Part shown: piece after piece, positions 12,926 through 24,331 of the stretch
Layout: the number at the start of each line of letters is the position of its first letter
Position numbering within the stretch: position 1 is the first letter of the stretch
DNA from: Serpula lacrymans var. lacrymans S7.9
Lineage: Eukaryota; Basidiomycota; Agaricomycetes; Boletales; Serpulaceae
Direction of reading: 5' to 3'
DNA length: 64,000 bases
NCBI RefSeq assembly: GCF_000218685.1
Contig: NW_006763302.1
Location: 912,868-976,867, forward strand
The notes under the pieces: generated by a model
What the model was told of the DNA's origin: nothing
The model's database searches: none
What the model saw: only the letters and a program-made list of their open reading frames with translations
Position numbers and translations under genes: made by a program

Positions 12926-14443
12926 AAAACGTACAAGGTTAGATACAGCATAGTGTGAAACAAGAAGCATCACATGACGCAAGGACTTCACAAATCACTG
13001 CATGCATCGATGGTGACGGCGAACTAAAAGATGCAGACTTACGAAACCAGCAAACAAAAAGCCAAGTTACAGATTCGACAAACCATGTGTCGGCTCGGCC
13101 TGATATGATAGATTTCTCTGATTTGAACTCGAAGAACAATTTTAGATGACGATGCTGGGATTTTGATGCCTTCAACGATAGATTGGACAGCAAGCAAGTA
13201 GATCTGTGAAAATGGCCCGATTTCTAATTGCTCTCGTCACACTCAGTAATGTGATCACATTGTTCGCTTTTCTTTTGGTACGTCCCCGCTCATAGATCTT
13301 CGCCAAGCTTTAGATCCCGAGGTCAGCTTCTGTGATCCCAGCCATGCTACAGTAGATTAAGTTCAATCAGTTATCAGCGCCCACAGAAAAGCATGGCTTT
13401 TGGATTTCATAATTACCTTTCCGTCCCAAGGTTTGCCCTCCGTGATCCAGACGAACCGGACATGACGAGCCACATAGACTTCCTCCAGGTTGGTCCTGTC
13501 ACATCTTTCAAGTCCGATGGCTTCACACCATAGGAAGAGTCCATATCAGCCCAGTGATGAACGGTGATTCACTCAAGGGTCTGTTACCACGAGCTATCGG
13601 AGAGCACACGAGTAAGGTTTGCCGCTCGTGCTTGGGATACGAAAGAGTGAACTTCAGTGAGAAGACGTGACTGAAGACAAGATATCGCTCCACAGCCAGT
13701 CACGGCCATTGATTCGCAGTTCGGTTAGAGTGGTAAAGGCCAGGACTGCTTGAGAAACGTCATCGTCATCAATCTGGGGAGTGTCTATTGATTCCTTTGG
13801 TACCCAGGGACCTGGCTAAGCTACCCATGAATTTGATATATTGCGCATTGAGGCCTGTTTCCTACAATCCGACGTGTTCGATTCCTTGAATGCTCGAGAG
13901 TAGCCATTGTAGAAAGTAAACTCGGACTGTTGCAGACGTAATTCACGGAAGCTAAAGCTAAGGGGAGTGATATCATCTAAGTCATCACCCGGCGGCCCTT
14001 GATTATCACTATAGGCCGCCGGCTTTCCAGAGTAAGTTTCGATAGTAGTGTTTGGTAATCGGAGGAGAGTGGCGAGCTGACCGCAAGTTTTGATTACAAT
14101 TACCAACTTGGAGTCTAAACTCTCGCAGGAAACCGAATGTGGGTAGCGAATCAATGACTGGGAAGTAAAAGGGGTTCAAGCCTCTTTCGAAAACACGAAG
14201 GCCATGACTAAAAGAGAGCAAGACGGCGGCAGCTTGTTTGAATTATTCTTCCCCAGGTGCATCTGGATAGTAGTTGACGAAAAATATGTGCTGGATTAGA
14301 TTTGAGATTTCCGGATCTTGTAATGTTGTTCTATTGAGAAGTCTAACGGACTCCGTCGTTGCTGTAGGTCCTATCAGGATCTGAAGCTGCACTCTTACGC
14401 AGAGACTTACGTAGTCTAATTGTCCTCTTACACATAATGCCAT
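12926..14443 (-). pseudogene. Decayed F-box/LRR-like locus, copy 2
   Basis: Minus-strand fragments in order: a possible start of the leucine-rich part (14443-14243, ending YYPDAPGEE), an in-frame TAA, then the same frame continues as FKQAAAVLLSFSHGLRVFER to about 14009, followed in another frame by LSFSFRELRLQQSEF and, after 13800, TLTELRINGRDWLW. The scattered leucine-rich pieces, stop and frame changes suggest a disabled F-box/LRR gene, although some breaks could be unrecognised introns. It is tandemly related to copy 1. Family assignment is inference from the repeat pattern, not from a clear F-box. Confidence 0.33.
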
Positions 14444-15990
14444 TTACCACATGATTCCATGCCTTGGAGATAGCCGACGTCTCGAGAAGAAAATATGTAA
14501 CCTCGATTTAGCGATTATACTCCTCGCTTGTATTCAGGAAGTCGGGGTCTGTAGTAAATTTGGCTGACTTTACTTGGTCCCTTATTATACGTGTGATAAT
14601 CTCAGGTGGAAGACGAGGAGATAGTGCTTGCTAGTTGACAACGTCGTCGAGCGCGGCGGGTGCGGTACCTTTAATTTTCTTTTTCTCGCTTGGTGAGGGC
14701 GGAGCAACACAGGATATAGAATGAAACTCGTTTTCACGAGACATGCGATCCCATAGAAGTACGAATATTTGTTTGCTGGAAAAGGAGAAACAAAAATAAG
14801 GGTCTTGAGCTGATATATCATGGGATCTGTCTGGACCTAGACTGACTGAGACTAACGATAAACCATTTTCTCTGCATATCAACATCTTCAGAACCGTTGA
14901 ACATAATGGGGATGTCCTACAATATGAGAGTGTGAGATGCAGTGGCATATATGCGCAGATCAACCTGGCGACTATACGAACATTGTCTGGAGGCTAGTAA
15001 ACCCTGTTCCAGTTGGTGCTCCCAGCTCATCACTGGCTTCGATCCTTGATCGTTTTACATGTTCAAAGGTGTCTGTCCTGCTGAAGACAGAAATGTGAGT
15101 GCAAGATCACCGAACACGCAAGACTGTACCTTCAGGCACATCCCGTAATTACATCACATGAGGGATTGCGTGAGTTTCTTCAAAGAGGCGACGACGATGA
15201 TTGCATATACGTCTAACACGATAGACAGTGGGTCCGATGGATTAAACGGGCCCAAGACAGTCATTGAGCCGTTTTTCGTGACCATCAAGTCATCGGGCTA
15301 CAGCCATCGACAGCAAAAGCCTATTTGCTGAATCCACCACAATGCTAGTTCGATGATTAGCCAAACAACCTTGTGATAGTCCTAGGTGAAGTGTGTAGGA
15401 TGAATGTCGATCTGAGGAATGATTATGTCGCTGCAATTGACTGTCGGCTGGAAGGTGGGAAACAAGACAAGACCGCTGCTTTCAAGGTTCCAGTATCTCC
15501 GAGTCAATGGCAGTCCTTTCAGAGCTCCGCGCTGTTTACAGCTTTCTTTACAAACATATCAGTAATCTTATCTTTGTGATAATTCGAGTGCTATCAATGG
15601 GCATTGGGGTAATGTCACGGTGGCGTCAGTGCATTGAATTGTTGACCCATTGATGATCGTTTTGGCCATCAGGTTCTAGTGAATTCCCGGTAGCATATCG
15701 GACCCATGAATCATGTGTGCAGTGCTAGGTATCATCATCACGGTGATCTGTTGGTCATATGGCACCGGTATGTATACCATCAATTTCAACTAGCTATGTC
15801 AGTCAAGTTGTCCATGTTTTCGTCTTTCTAGAAAATCAAACAGAAACGAAGTGTTCAATTCCTGTGTATGTCGTGTGCCCTAATTTCATTGCATTAGGTA
15901 TGAAGCACCATTATATGTGTTCGTGTTCGGGTCTGATGTATCTGCGAGGGTAGTCCGGTCAGACTGTGCTTTGCCTTATCCAAAGCAATG
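14444..15990. other. Gene-poor stretch
   Basis: Only short, unrecognised open frames on both strands. It may include the 5' part of the decayed F-box-like locus, but I see no supportable gene. Confidence 0.4.
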
Positions 15991-16671
15991 TCACTGCTTA
16001 CCCTTCTGCTGCAATTTAGACACCTTTCGCAGTAATAGAAACTGATGTCCTTCACTTTCAGAACCATCTGATACGGGATCCTTCGCGTGCTCTTCCCGCA
16101 GAATCTCAAAACCCGCATCTTTAACCCACTTCCGATACTCCTCAATGCTCGCTTGCGACCACCACATTTTCACGTCTTTCCCTAGCCAACCAACGGCTTC
16201 GCCAGTCCACGGTGTGATTCCCACAACCATAGCACAGTATCCCCCTTCCTCCACCCAATCGCTCATCCGGTGAATCAGAGCACTTTGTTCACCGACCGGG
16301 ATATGGATAAGCACATAGAAGGCGATCACCGCGGAGAACTTCTCTGTTATAGGTATGACCTCAAGGATGCTTTCTGAGGCTATGTCCGCTTGGATGAATG
16401 TTCCTTCTGGAACAAGATTTCGTGCGCGATCGACCTGAACTTTGCTGATATCAACACCCGTGACTGAGTACCCTGCAGACGCTAGTTCCCGCGAAGCAGG
16501 GACACCGCATCCGCAACCAATATCCAACACCTTCGCGGGCGCTGATGGCAAGATATCGAGAACCTGCGATGTCCACAACTTCTGGTTATGCCCATCGTTT
16601 TCTGATCTATCTCCTCGGTACGAGAGAGATAAGGCATCATAACCTTGCCTTACTATGTCCTTTGGATCCAT
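15991..16671 (-). CDS. SAM-dependent class I methyltransferase, paralog A
   Basis: Single exon, 226 aa, starting MDPKDIVRQGYDALS; the start matches the neighbouring paralog, and the frame upstream of it has only a non-ATG codon. Rossmann-fold motif I is VLDIGCGCGVPASRE, with the acidic residue for the SAM ribose in VTGVDIS. Later motifs are FIQADIASES and YVLIHIP, and the C-terminal part includes WWSQASIEEYRKW and a final strand HQFLLLRK. Such proteins transfer a methyl group to small molecules; the substrate cannot be read from sequence. It sits about 600 bp downstream of a same-strand paralog, so the pair is a tandem duplication. Confidence 0.85.
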   Translation of the reverse strand: MDPKDIVRQGYDALSLSYRGDRSENDGHNQKLWTSQVLDILPSAPAKVLDIGCGCGVPASRELASAGYSVTGVDISKVQVDRARNLVPEGTFIQADIASESILEVIPITEKFSAVIAFYVLIHIPVGEQSALIHRMSDWVEEGGYCAMVVGITPWTGEAVGWLGKDVKMWWSQASIEEYRKWVKDAGFEILREEHAKDPVSDGSESEGHQFLLLRKVSKLQQKGKQ

Positions 16672-17267
16672 ACACGTAAAAAAATACACAGCCTTAGCCA
16701 AATGTCCAAAAGGAAGCTGATGTCATCAGAAATTCATTGACCAGGAGATGGAGTATGTCAAAGCTTGCCTTTAATACTTCGAAACGCTAGGGTGGTGTGG
16801 ATTCTCCAGCGGAAGTGGGGATACCAAGTCGGAGGAAACGAATTGCGTCAGGCACAAACCCGAATCTAATTAAAAAGCCTCGGAGCTCGAGTCATACTGT
16901 GCTCGTGACAGCTAACGCTCAAGTTATAGTGCTCGTGACAACTAACAGCCATTCGGAAAAGGTCCCAAATAGCTGGCGAACGTATGTCTAAGTGGCCTAA
17001 AAAGGCAAGTGTCGTGAATTGTTTCACATGGTCATTCTTAACTGAATGTCCTCGAGAATAATACAGCCCAAAATCTCATTGAGTGTCATGGTGCAGTGCA
17101 CACCTTATCCTTTGATATCAAGAGTTCACAGGGAAGCGTGAGGCAACCGTTAATGGTTCCCAGCTCGGAACCTTAGAATCTACTCCTGAAATCTGATACT
17201 GCTGTTACACAAACCTTTTTCGGTATTATCACGATGAACAGATATGTTACTGCTTGAGGAACGCTCT
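16672..17267. other. Spacer between tandem methyltransferases
   Basis: Holds the promoter of paralog A. Contains a short direct repeat, GCTCGTGACARCTAAC, around 16,900 and 16,930. No coding signal. Confidence 0.4.
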
Positions 17268-17957
17268 TTACAGGTTAGCCATAGGCTCGACTCTATGCTT
17301 TTTAAGCAACAGAAACTGGTGCTCTGCCACTTCAGAATCATTGGGCATGAGATCTTTCGCCTGCTCATCCCGTACAATCTCAAAACTTGCGTCCTTTGAC
17401 CACTTCCTATAATCATCAACGCTCGCCTGTGACCACCACATCTTCACATCTTCAGAAGCCCCCAGCCAACCACCCACTTCACCGGTCCACGGTCTGATAC
17501 CAACAACCATCGCACAGTATCCTCCTTCCTGGATCCACTCTCCAATCCGTCTTATCAAAGCGGGCTGTTCCTCGATAGGAATGTGTATGAGCACATAGAG
17601 CGCGATCACCGCGGCGAATTGCGCAGATGGCGGTAGAATATCAGCGAGACTTTCTGATGAAATATCGCTCTGGATGAATGTCCCTTGAGGGACAAGCTTC
17701 TTCGCACGTTCTATCTGTACTTTGCTGATATCCACTCCTGTAACAGTGTATCCCGCGAGAGCCAGATCGCGTGATGCAGGGACCCCGCATCCACATCCGA
17801 GATCAAGGACTTGCGCCGGCGGCGGAGGCAAGATGTCGAGGAGTTGCGATACCCACATTTTCTGGTTCGACCCTTCACCCTCATAGTTGTCACGGCAGTA
17901 TAAATGCGAAATAGCGTCGTAGCCTTTGCGAACGATTTCTTTGGGGTCAACGGTCAT
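17268..17957 (-). CDS. SAM-dependent class I methyltransferase, paralog B
   Basis: Single exon, 229 aa, from ATG at 17957 (MTVDPKEIVRKGYDAIS). Motif I is VLDLGCGCGVPASRD, followed by VTGVDISKVQIERAK, FIQSDISSES, YVLIHIPIEEQPALI and WWSQASVDDYRKW. It is collinear with paralog A across the whole length apart from small indels (for example GASED before VKMWW) and many substitutions, so the duplication is not recent. Lack of introns in both copies contrasts with the intron-rich genes around them. Substrate unknown. Confidence 0.87.
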   Translation of the reverse strand: MTVDPKEIVRKGYDAISHLYCRDNYEGEGSNQKMWVSQLLDILPPPPAQVLDLGCGCGVPASRDLALAGYTVTGVDISKVQIERAKKLVPQGTFIQSDISSESLADILPPSAQFAAVIALYVLIHIPIEEQPALIRRIGEWIQEGGYCAMVVGIRPWTGEVGGWLGASEDVKMWWSQASVDDYRKWSKDASFEIVRDEQAKDLMPNDSEVAEHQFLLLKKHRVEPMANL

Positions 17958-18830
17958 ACTAGACGTTCAATCAATGGCCATCGTCAGTGTCAGTGCAACT
18001 ATGAACGAACGAACGAACTCGCCCCATTTTTATGTCAATGACGGGTGTAAATGACGGTTTAATTATTTTTTTTTTAGAAGAAAGTTGGACTGTAGGAGGG
18101 AAATATATTGGGAAAGATGAAGTTGACCCAACGTTCAGTCCAACTAAATATTCGGTGGTCCCAGTCCTATTCGGTTTACCTGCCAACTCATGTTGCTACA
18201 TGTCACCAACCTACCGCGTACGCTACTTGATTCACGATCAGTTCACCACAGGCAAACGGCAACGCAGAGTATAGTCTACATTTTCAGCCAATGTGGAGGC
18301 TCGCCTACCCTATTTAGCATAGTCTGACTTCGTTTATTTGTCGTTCGTCCTGCTGCCAGTGTATGGAAATAAAAAAAATAGCCTAATGAACGCTGACTAG
18401 TCAGTTTCTGCAACGCAAGCGAGCTCGTGCTTAGGACATACTGACATCATGTTCAAGGTCTCCCGAATATATGCTCCCCAAGTGGCAAGTACTATTCCCT
18501 GAGAACGAGGCAGAGGAGGAAAAATACGCCCCAAATTGGCAAGTATGATGAATCGTAAAATTTCAAACAACGCTCGCTGAGGACCCGCCGCACCTCAAGC
18601 ACCACCTTGGTCGACTCGTACAACAAGTTTCTCATAATACACGTTTTCCCACTCTGACGCCAACAAGCGCTCACGGTAGTCAGGCTGTAAAAAGACCGTC
18701 GAGCCAATACGACAAAATATTCACGTTTGCGTTTCAGGGTACTACGCGTTATGCGATAGCATGTATACCACACGTGTCTCAATCCCTCGTACACCACCCG
18801 TTTCAAAAAAACTAACCCACTCCTTGTTCC
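17958..18830. other. Intergenic spacer
   Basis: Contains a short GAAC/GAACG microsatellite near 18,003-18,018 and a poly-T run near 18,067. No recognisable coding sequence. Confidence 0.4.
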
Positions 18831-19424
18831 TTATTCTTGAGCTCCGCCACAACCCTTTTGCGTACACGTCTTGATGTTAGTGGCATTGTAAGCCACATTC
18901 GCCACCATCGTCGTATGTCGGCCGACAAAGTGATTACCCGCTGGGAGGTGGCTGGCGTGGCTAGGATCGAGGGGGGCCTTGCAACATGGAAGGTAGCCGC
19001 GAACATGAATAGGACCTTGAACTTGTCCTGGTCCGCCGCCGGCATTGCCACTCTCGGCAGTTCCTGTCGTATAGAGTTGCACTTCATCATGCGGGATGAC
19101 ACATGCTCTGCCGCTGTTATGACGCTCCACATAAACTCGGTGGCACCGTACACAGTGTCTCGTCGTATTATCTTCAGCTGCAGCACGCACAACCGGGGTC
19201 ACGATCCCAAGTGTTTCAAGAGCCGAGAGAAGGTTCTCGAGATGAACGGGAGACATCAATCGGCCAGATAGGGCACTGATGAAGCGAGAGTGCAGTTCCT
19301 GTGGTGTCGTGTTGTTGAGAAAGTATGTGAGAATCGCCAGTGATTCGGTGCGAGCAGCGGGGGAGAACGACATAGCCTGATGGCACCCCCTTTGTGGAAT
19401 GGGTCTACTGATAATTCTCTCCAT
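18831..19424 (-). CDS. Uncharacterised Cys/His-rich protein
   Basis: Open frame of 197 aa from ATG at 19424 (MERIISRPIPQRG); an upstream extension has no ATG. I do not recognise the family. The N-terminal half is helical-looking (ESLAILTYFLNNTTPQELHS). The middle has a likely zinc site, RHCVRCHRVYVERHNSGRAC followed by VIPHDE, i.e. C-x2-C-x12-C-x3-H. A second Cys/His set follows: YLPCCKAP, then NHFVGRHTT and a C-terminal TCTQKGCGG. The ordered Cys/His pairs argue for a real metal-binding protein rather than a chance frame. No role is proposed. Confidence 0.55.
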   Translation of the reverse strand: MERIISRPIPQRGCHQAMSFSPAARTESLAILTYFLNNTTPQELHSRFISALSGRLMSPVHLENLLSALETLGIVTPVVRAAAEDNTTRHCVRCHRVYVERHNSGRACVIPHDEVQLYTTGTAESGNAGGGPGQVQGPIHVRGYLPCCKAPLDPSHASHLPAGNHFVGRHTTMVANVAYNATNIKTCTQKGCGGAQE

Positions 19425-20158
19425 GATGGTTTGGGCGATCGTTTGATGGTTCCAAGGGGGGGTTGGGATCAGGGAATTACTGTTGTTGGACAGTACCAAA
19501 ATTAAGTACACACTTATACACTTTCAGGTGACGATGAGCCACTTGTCTGTGGCCTCAAACGCGATTATGGTGGATGGAAACCGCTGCTGTGGCCACTGTG
19601 GCATGGCACACAGGCCAAGTACAAAGAGAGGGGCCCGGGAAATGGGTGGCGTAGATGGTTTCGTGAATGTAATGCCATCACGACACGAACTCAATGGAAG
19701 CTCGGACGAATCAGTATAATTTGCAATGAAGAATGATGATGATGGTGACCAAATGCACCTTTGGGTATCAAACGTCGTTGCATTATGTGATGATTATGTG
19801 ACGTTATATACATTCCACGACCGAATGACGACTGATCATGATTAAAGAATGAACGACATATCGACAAGGGAACCACTGGATAGACCTACCGGAATGACGA
19901 TAAAACATATATTCAGGCACATGTGGTATCAGATGGCCATATAGTGTTCAAAACACAAAACACCAAAGAAGCCTTCTGCAACAGGTGATACACCAATAAT
20001 CGAAACGATTGGCACTGATATCGAGATAATATGAATGTGCACAGTGTTACTGAACGTGAATCTCACCGGCTACCAATGCCTTTCCGCGCCAGGGAGACCG
20101 TGATACGAGATACTGATAACATAAGTGGACTGTTTGACGCTGTACGGAAAAAGATTTT
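19425..20158. other. Intergenic spacer
   Basis: Upstream region of the Cys/His-rich gene and downstream region of the exon at 20.2 kb. Rich in GATGAT/GATTAT motifs near 19,730-19,800. No coding signal. Confidence 0.35.
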
Positions 20159-20311
20159 TCATCGCACTAGGACGTCAACCATACGAGTGGGCGCGTCCTT
20201 GTTTGTTACTTCATCAAAGCGTGATGGATCCGCAGCTCTCCCTGTGAAAGGATCAATCACACCCATGTCCTCCACCTCAGTAACATTGGGTCGAAAAGTA
20301 CACGCTTCGTC
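20159..20311 (-). CDS. Terminal exon of an unrecognised gene (partial model)
   Basis: After a good acceptor (TTTATTTAG, ending at 20312) the minus strand reads 50 codons to a TGA: DEACTFRPNVTEVEDMGVID followed by PFTGRAADPSRFDEV and ending PTRMVDVLVR. The composition is protein-like and unlike the noise in the other frames. Upstream exons probably lie between 20.4 and 21.5 kb on the same strand, where fragments such as RVYLITATLPINLIPNLTI occur, but I could not join them confidently. Family unknown. Confidence 0.35.
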   Translation of the reverse strand, partial: DEACTFRPNVTEVEDMGVIDPFTGRAADPSRFDEVTNKDAPTRMVDVLVR

Positions 20312-21749
20312 CTAAATAAAGCAGATAGTTATGTACACGGTCACTCTCAGCAACGGCTAGATTGTGGTGGCGGGTTGCGTAACAATGTTTATCATAGTGC
20401 ACGCCCGGATTGCAAATGCAGACGTTGGATAGAAACAAAAAATCTCGGGCATAAGACGATTGCGCAACTCTCCTTGAGGCGATGACTGAAAGTTAGATGT
20501 GAGTCAGAGCACCCCACAGAAAGATACTGCCGGAACATGCCTGTCAGCGCCCTAGGAAGGATGTATGGAAAGAGGGTAGATAAAAACAGTGATGATGCCC
20601 GCTACTTCTACGGAGTCAGTAGAGAAAGGCGTTTGAACCACACACATCTGTTTATGGAAGACAGGACGAGGAATGATAGACATGAGGGTACGTCTGCGAT
20701 TACTATTTTTTTCCCATGACAGAGAAGCGCCTGATCACGAGAGGTCAGATGAAAGGATCATTTTAGAAGCTTTATCACGGGTTGCCTGAGAGTGATGATC
20801 ACGAACCCTCGATGATGATTCCGAGGAGTCCGCCCAGTGTTGTCGAATCAAGCTGCGAGTGTTCTAGGTGGGAAAGGGACAGAGCTGGGCAGCGTTTCTA
20901 GCTCGGAGGCGGCCAGACACCACGGTTTGGGCTAGCGTGGAAAAACGGGAAGACCGGAGAAGAACCAGAGAATGGAGGACCGTGTATGAAATACTGGATA
21001 TGGCTTGAGCAAGAACGACGACGTCAGGCTGGTGCCATCATTCGGCGAGACTTGGAAGTGTAGTTTGACACTGACAGGGCATCGCATCACGAGAATTCCG
21101 AGCAGGGAAGGGAAGTAGTGAGGAGACCGTAGAGGCAAAGACCACGTCTCGGTGTTATTGTCGGCAGCGAGAATGAAGGCCAGGACAGGGCGCGAAAGTT
21201 GGAGAGATGGCAAACCTATGAAAAATCTCGATGGTGAGATTCGGAATCAGATTGATGGGCAGGGTCGCCGTGATAAGGTAAACACGATCAAGGTTGATGA
21301 TATCCTGTGAAGTCATCTATAGATTGGGCGAAAAGGAGGACACTGCAGCAACGTAAATAGCAGCGACAGCTGTGTGCGTGTCCATCAGGATATGATACAG
21401 GTGTGATGGAGTCTGGGGCAGGACAGAAAGAAAGGCGAGCATCCGCGAAGACATGGACGAGGCAGCAAGAAAGGACAGACGAGGGTCGCACTGGACGGCG
21501 GAGTGATCCGAGGAAAGTCGCGGGGTCTGTCGTAATATCGGCGATTTAAAAGGAGACAGGTGCCACAGCCTATGTGAGAAGACGGGGAGGCGCCGTGGAC
21601 GGCACGGGGATGTCTGAGACTGAAAGAGCGAAAGCGGATATAAGATGAGAAGATATTAAATTGAATAATGGCCCAAAGCGGGATATATTTTGAGGTAAAA
21701 TATTAATAAAAGAGGTAGGTGGTTCTTTCTGATAGTTCCCTTGCAGGCC
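20312..21749. other. Unresolved region, possible upstream exons on minus strand and promoter of second GATA gene
   Basis: Several short minus-strand frames with hydrophobic stretches may belong to the gene ending at 20159, but no splice chain could be supported. The right end is the promoter of the plus-strand GATA-finger gene. Confidence 0.3.
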
Positions 21750-23454
21750 ATGGCTTCTTCAAACGCCGAATGTGCTGCAGAATTCTCGTTTCCCCTTCCA
21801 CAAGGTCCCATGTTCTCCCACCCGGATCATCAAAGTGCTGCACCGCTCTTCGGAGGCGCCCTATGCAGCAATAGCGAGTCTTGGTGAGTGCTCAAATACC
21901 TCCATCTCTTCTCCTTTCATTCTGCAAATCCCACCAGGGAATCTCGCCACAGCACCCAACAGCATCGTTCGCCCCCACAGCCCCTCCTTTCCTCTCCATC
22001 TGATCATCACCTGTCTGATCCTGCCCAGCTTGCAACCTCGCCGGACGCTCTGATATCGCCCCAGCAGCGAGCACTCCCGCTTTCAGACACAAGATCCCAG
22101 GAAACAGCTTTGCCTCTAAATTTACATCTTCGTGATCATCCAGATCAGCGCACTGTTTGTTCTTTTCTCTGCCCCCATGTGATGCCCTTGTCTGATGTCC
22201 GATTTAATTATCACAGTTCCAAACAACCTTTCCTCCTGATAAATCAGACCAGCTCTTTGCTAGTTCGTTACCGCGTCTTCCCTCCCTTGTCACCCACTGA
22301 CTCTTACGCAGATACTTCATCAGCCACCCAAATGCCTCATCGTGTCATGTCCATGCCGTCCACGTACGTACTCCCCATTTATCAAGCGAGGGCCCGCCAC
22401 CTGACGTCTTTGCCCATAGTGGTCGACGCGAGTACGACTCTCGCTACGATTACCCTTATCGTCGTCCCTCGCCCCCTCCAATCGCAACCCTGACCCACTC
22501 ACCATCTCTCTCTGTTTCATCTTTGGACCGTTCCTCAGTCTCTTCCCCTGCCCCCCGTAGATCACCTACCGAGCACTCGATTGACTCTCGTACAAGCTAT
22601 TCTGCTGATCCGTACTACTCTCAACAACCCAGGTCCTATGCCCACGGCCCTGTCTCGACCAGGGACAGCGGCAGAGTGCCATCAAGTTATTCTTACACTT
22701 CACGCCCCCACCTTGAGCACAGGTACACAATAAGCGAGTCACAGCCGTATCACGTCTCCTCTGGCTACTCTACAAGTCCTCCCATGACACATAGCTCAGT
22801 TGGTGGCGTTCGGGATAATATGCCTGTTGGCTACACCCTCCCGGGACAAAATTACCAGGCTATCGTGCACACAGACGATGCGACAACTAAATTGAGCGAC
22901 AGAGTTCGCAGGAGGTGTTTCAATTGCTGCACCACTGATACATCAACGTGGAGGCGATCAAACCTCAGTCCCGGCAAGGTGGTAAGTTGAATCTACGCTT
23001 TGTATATTTGCGAACCATGTCTGATTTTTTCTATCTCTGTTAGCTGTGTAACAAGTGTGGTCTGTTTGAGCGGACACATGGTCGTTCCAGGCCTGACCAA
23101 TTTCCTCACCGACGTGGCCCCCTGGCGACCTCACAAGTGAGATCAAGGACACCACCGCAATCCACGCAGCTGCCCCCAATTTCGACGCATGTGACTCCTC
23201 TTGCGCCTTACCATTACCACCCGTCGATCGCACCGTTGTCTTCTTCTGGTTCAGATTCGAGGAGACCTCATCATGCTACTACCTTGCCTGAGATTCACAC
23301 TTGGCACGATACAGCGGCTGCACGATTGTCATATCACGCGTCGCCAACAGAGCGAGTTGTGGACCAAAGTCCCCACTTGCGACAACGATCCCCACCGCGC
23401 CTTGGCCACCACGCAGATTTGCGCACTTCGAGTGTGCACGAGGCAGTTGCTTAA
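21750..23454 (+). CDS. GATA-type zinc-finger protein with an enlarged finger loop
   Basis: Four exons (21750-21883, 21938-22363, 22420-22981, 23044-23454) give 510 aa from MASSNAECAAEF. Almost the whole protein is low-complexity Ser/Pro/Tyr/His. Near residue 370 is one GATA-like finger, CFNCCTTDTSTWRR ... VLCNKCGLFERTHGRSRP, completed only when the intron at 22982-23043 is removed. It keeps the WRR and CNKCGL hallmarks, but the loop between Cys pairs is 19 residues rather than 17 or 18. Exon 2 stays open, but part of it (about 22,158-22,310) looks intron-like, so an extra intron is possible. Probably a sequence-specific transcription regulator; targets unknown. Confidence 0.75.
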
Positions 23455-24228
23455 TGGCGCGGGATCGCGTCTTACTGTGTCCTTGCGAGCCCGGAGCTCC
23501 ATGGATGAGCCGAAAAGGCGCCAAAAGAAATCGAATATGTTTTCGCACTACAAGCACCGTTGTTGATTCCTAATTGTTTCTAGATCTTGGGTAGGGTATG
23601 CTCTGTTTCTGATGTGACTGAAAGTTAGCTATATATTTGAATCTTGCTGGTCACGCATATGTTTTTTTGCTCGATTGTCGAACGAATGCTTTACATGTAC
23701 TAGTACTACTACTTCTTGCAGCTCGATGTATTTTACAAGCGACATGTGGACGATTAGTGAGAGAAATGATATGGTATATATTTATAAGATGGCAGGATGA
23801 ATGGGATCCAGAAGGAGGGAAGAAGGGAACGAGAAGAGAAATTGAAATGAGGGAGTGAAAGGAGGAGACGGTTGACCGGATCGATGACAGTGAGGTGAGG
23901 AGTGATCCGCTGAGATGGTCGCTGGTTTACAAGGGTTTAGATTATGAGAAGTGCGCTGGTTCGGAAAGGATAAGGGTGTGATTTGATTGGAAGGGGGTAC
24001 TGTGGCTCTGGAGGGCCCGTGGATCGGGACTCGGACGAGTATGAAAAGGGCTTGGATGGGAGAATCAGGTGAGATGAGAGGGACGGATATGTTGTGGCAG
24101 AGGGGAGGGATGTGATGTCGGATGGAGGAGAGCACGGATGTTGATAGGTGTGAACTCTAGAAGTATTATTATGAACGGTCCGGGATGAGCGCAATCACCG
24201 ACGCAACTGCTGTCACCCTTCCACACGT

Positions 24229-24331
24229 ATCTGTTAAGTATCTGCTAAGTATCTGCTAAAGACGTTTGCTAGTCTGCTAAGTATCTGAAGACGTCTGCTA
24301 AGTATCTGCTAAACACGTCTGCTAAACTCCT
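24229..24331. repeat. Minisatellite of GTATCTGCTAA-type units
   Basis: About seven imperfect copies of a unit like TCTGCTAAGTA, with ACGT-containing spacers (GTATCTGCTAAAGACGT, GTCTGCTAAGTATCTG, ACGTCTGCTAAG and so on). Higher-order alternation of TCTGCTAAGTA and ACGTCTGCTAA is visible. Confidence 0.8.

Noticed and set aside
16672..16701. Longer start for methyltransferase A at 16701
   Set aside because: The codon there is TTG; the ATG at 16671 matches the start of the paralog.
20932..21491. Minus-strand frames of 67-93 aa as separate genes
   Set aside because: No start context, no domain; at best they are exon pieces of the gene ending at 20159.
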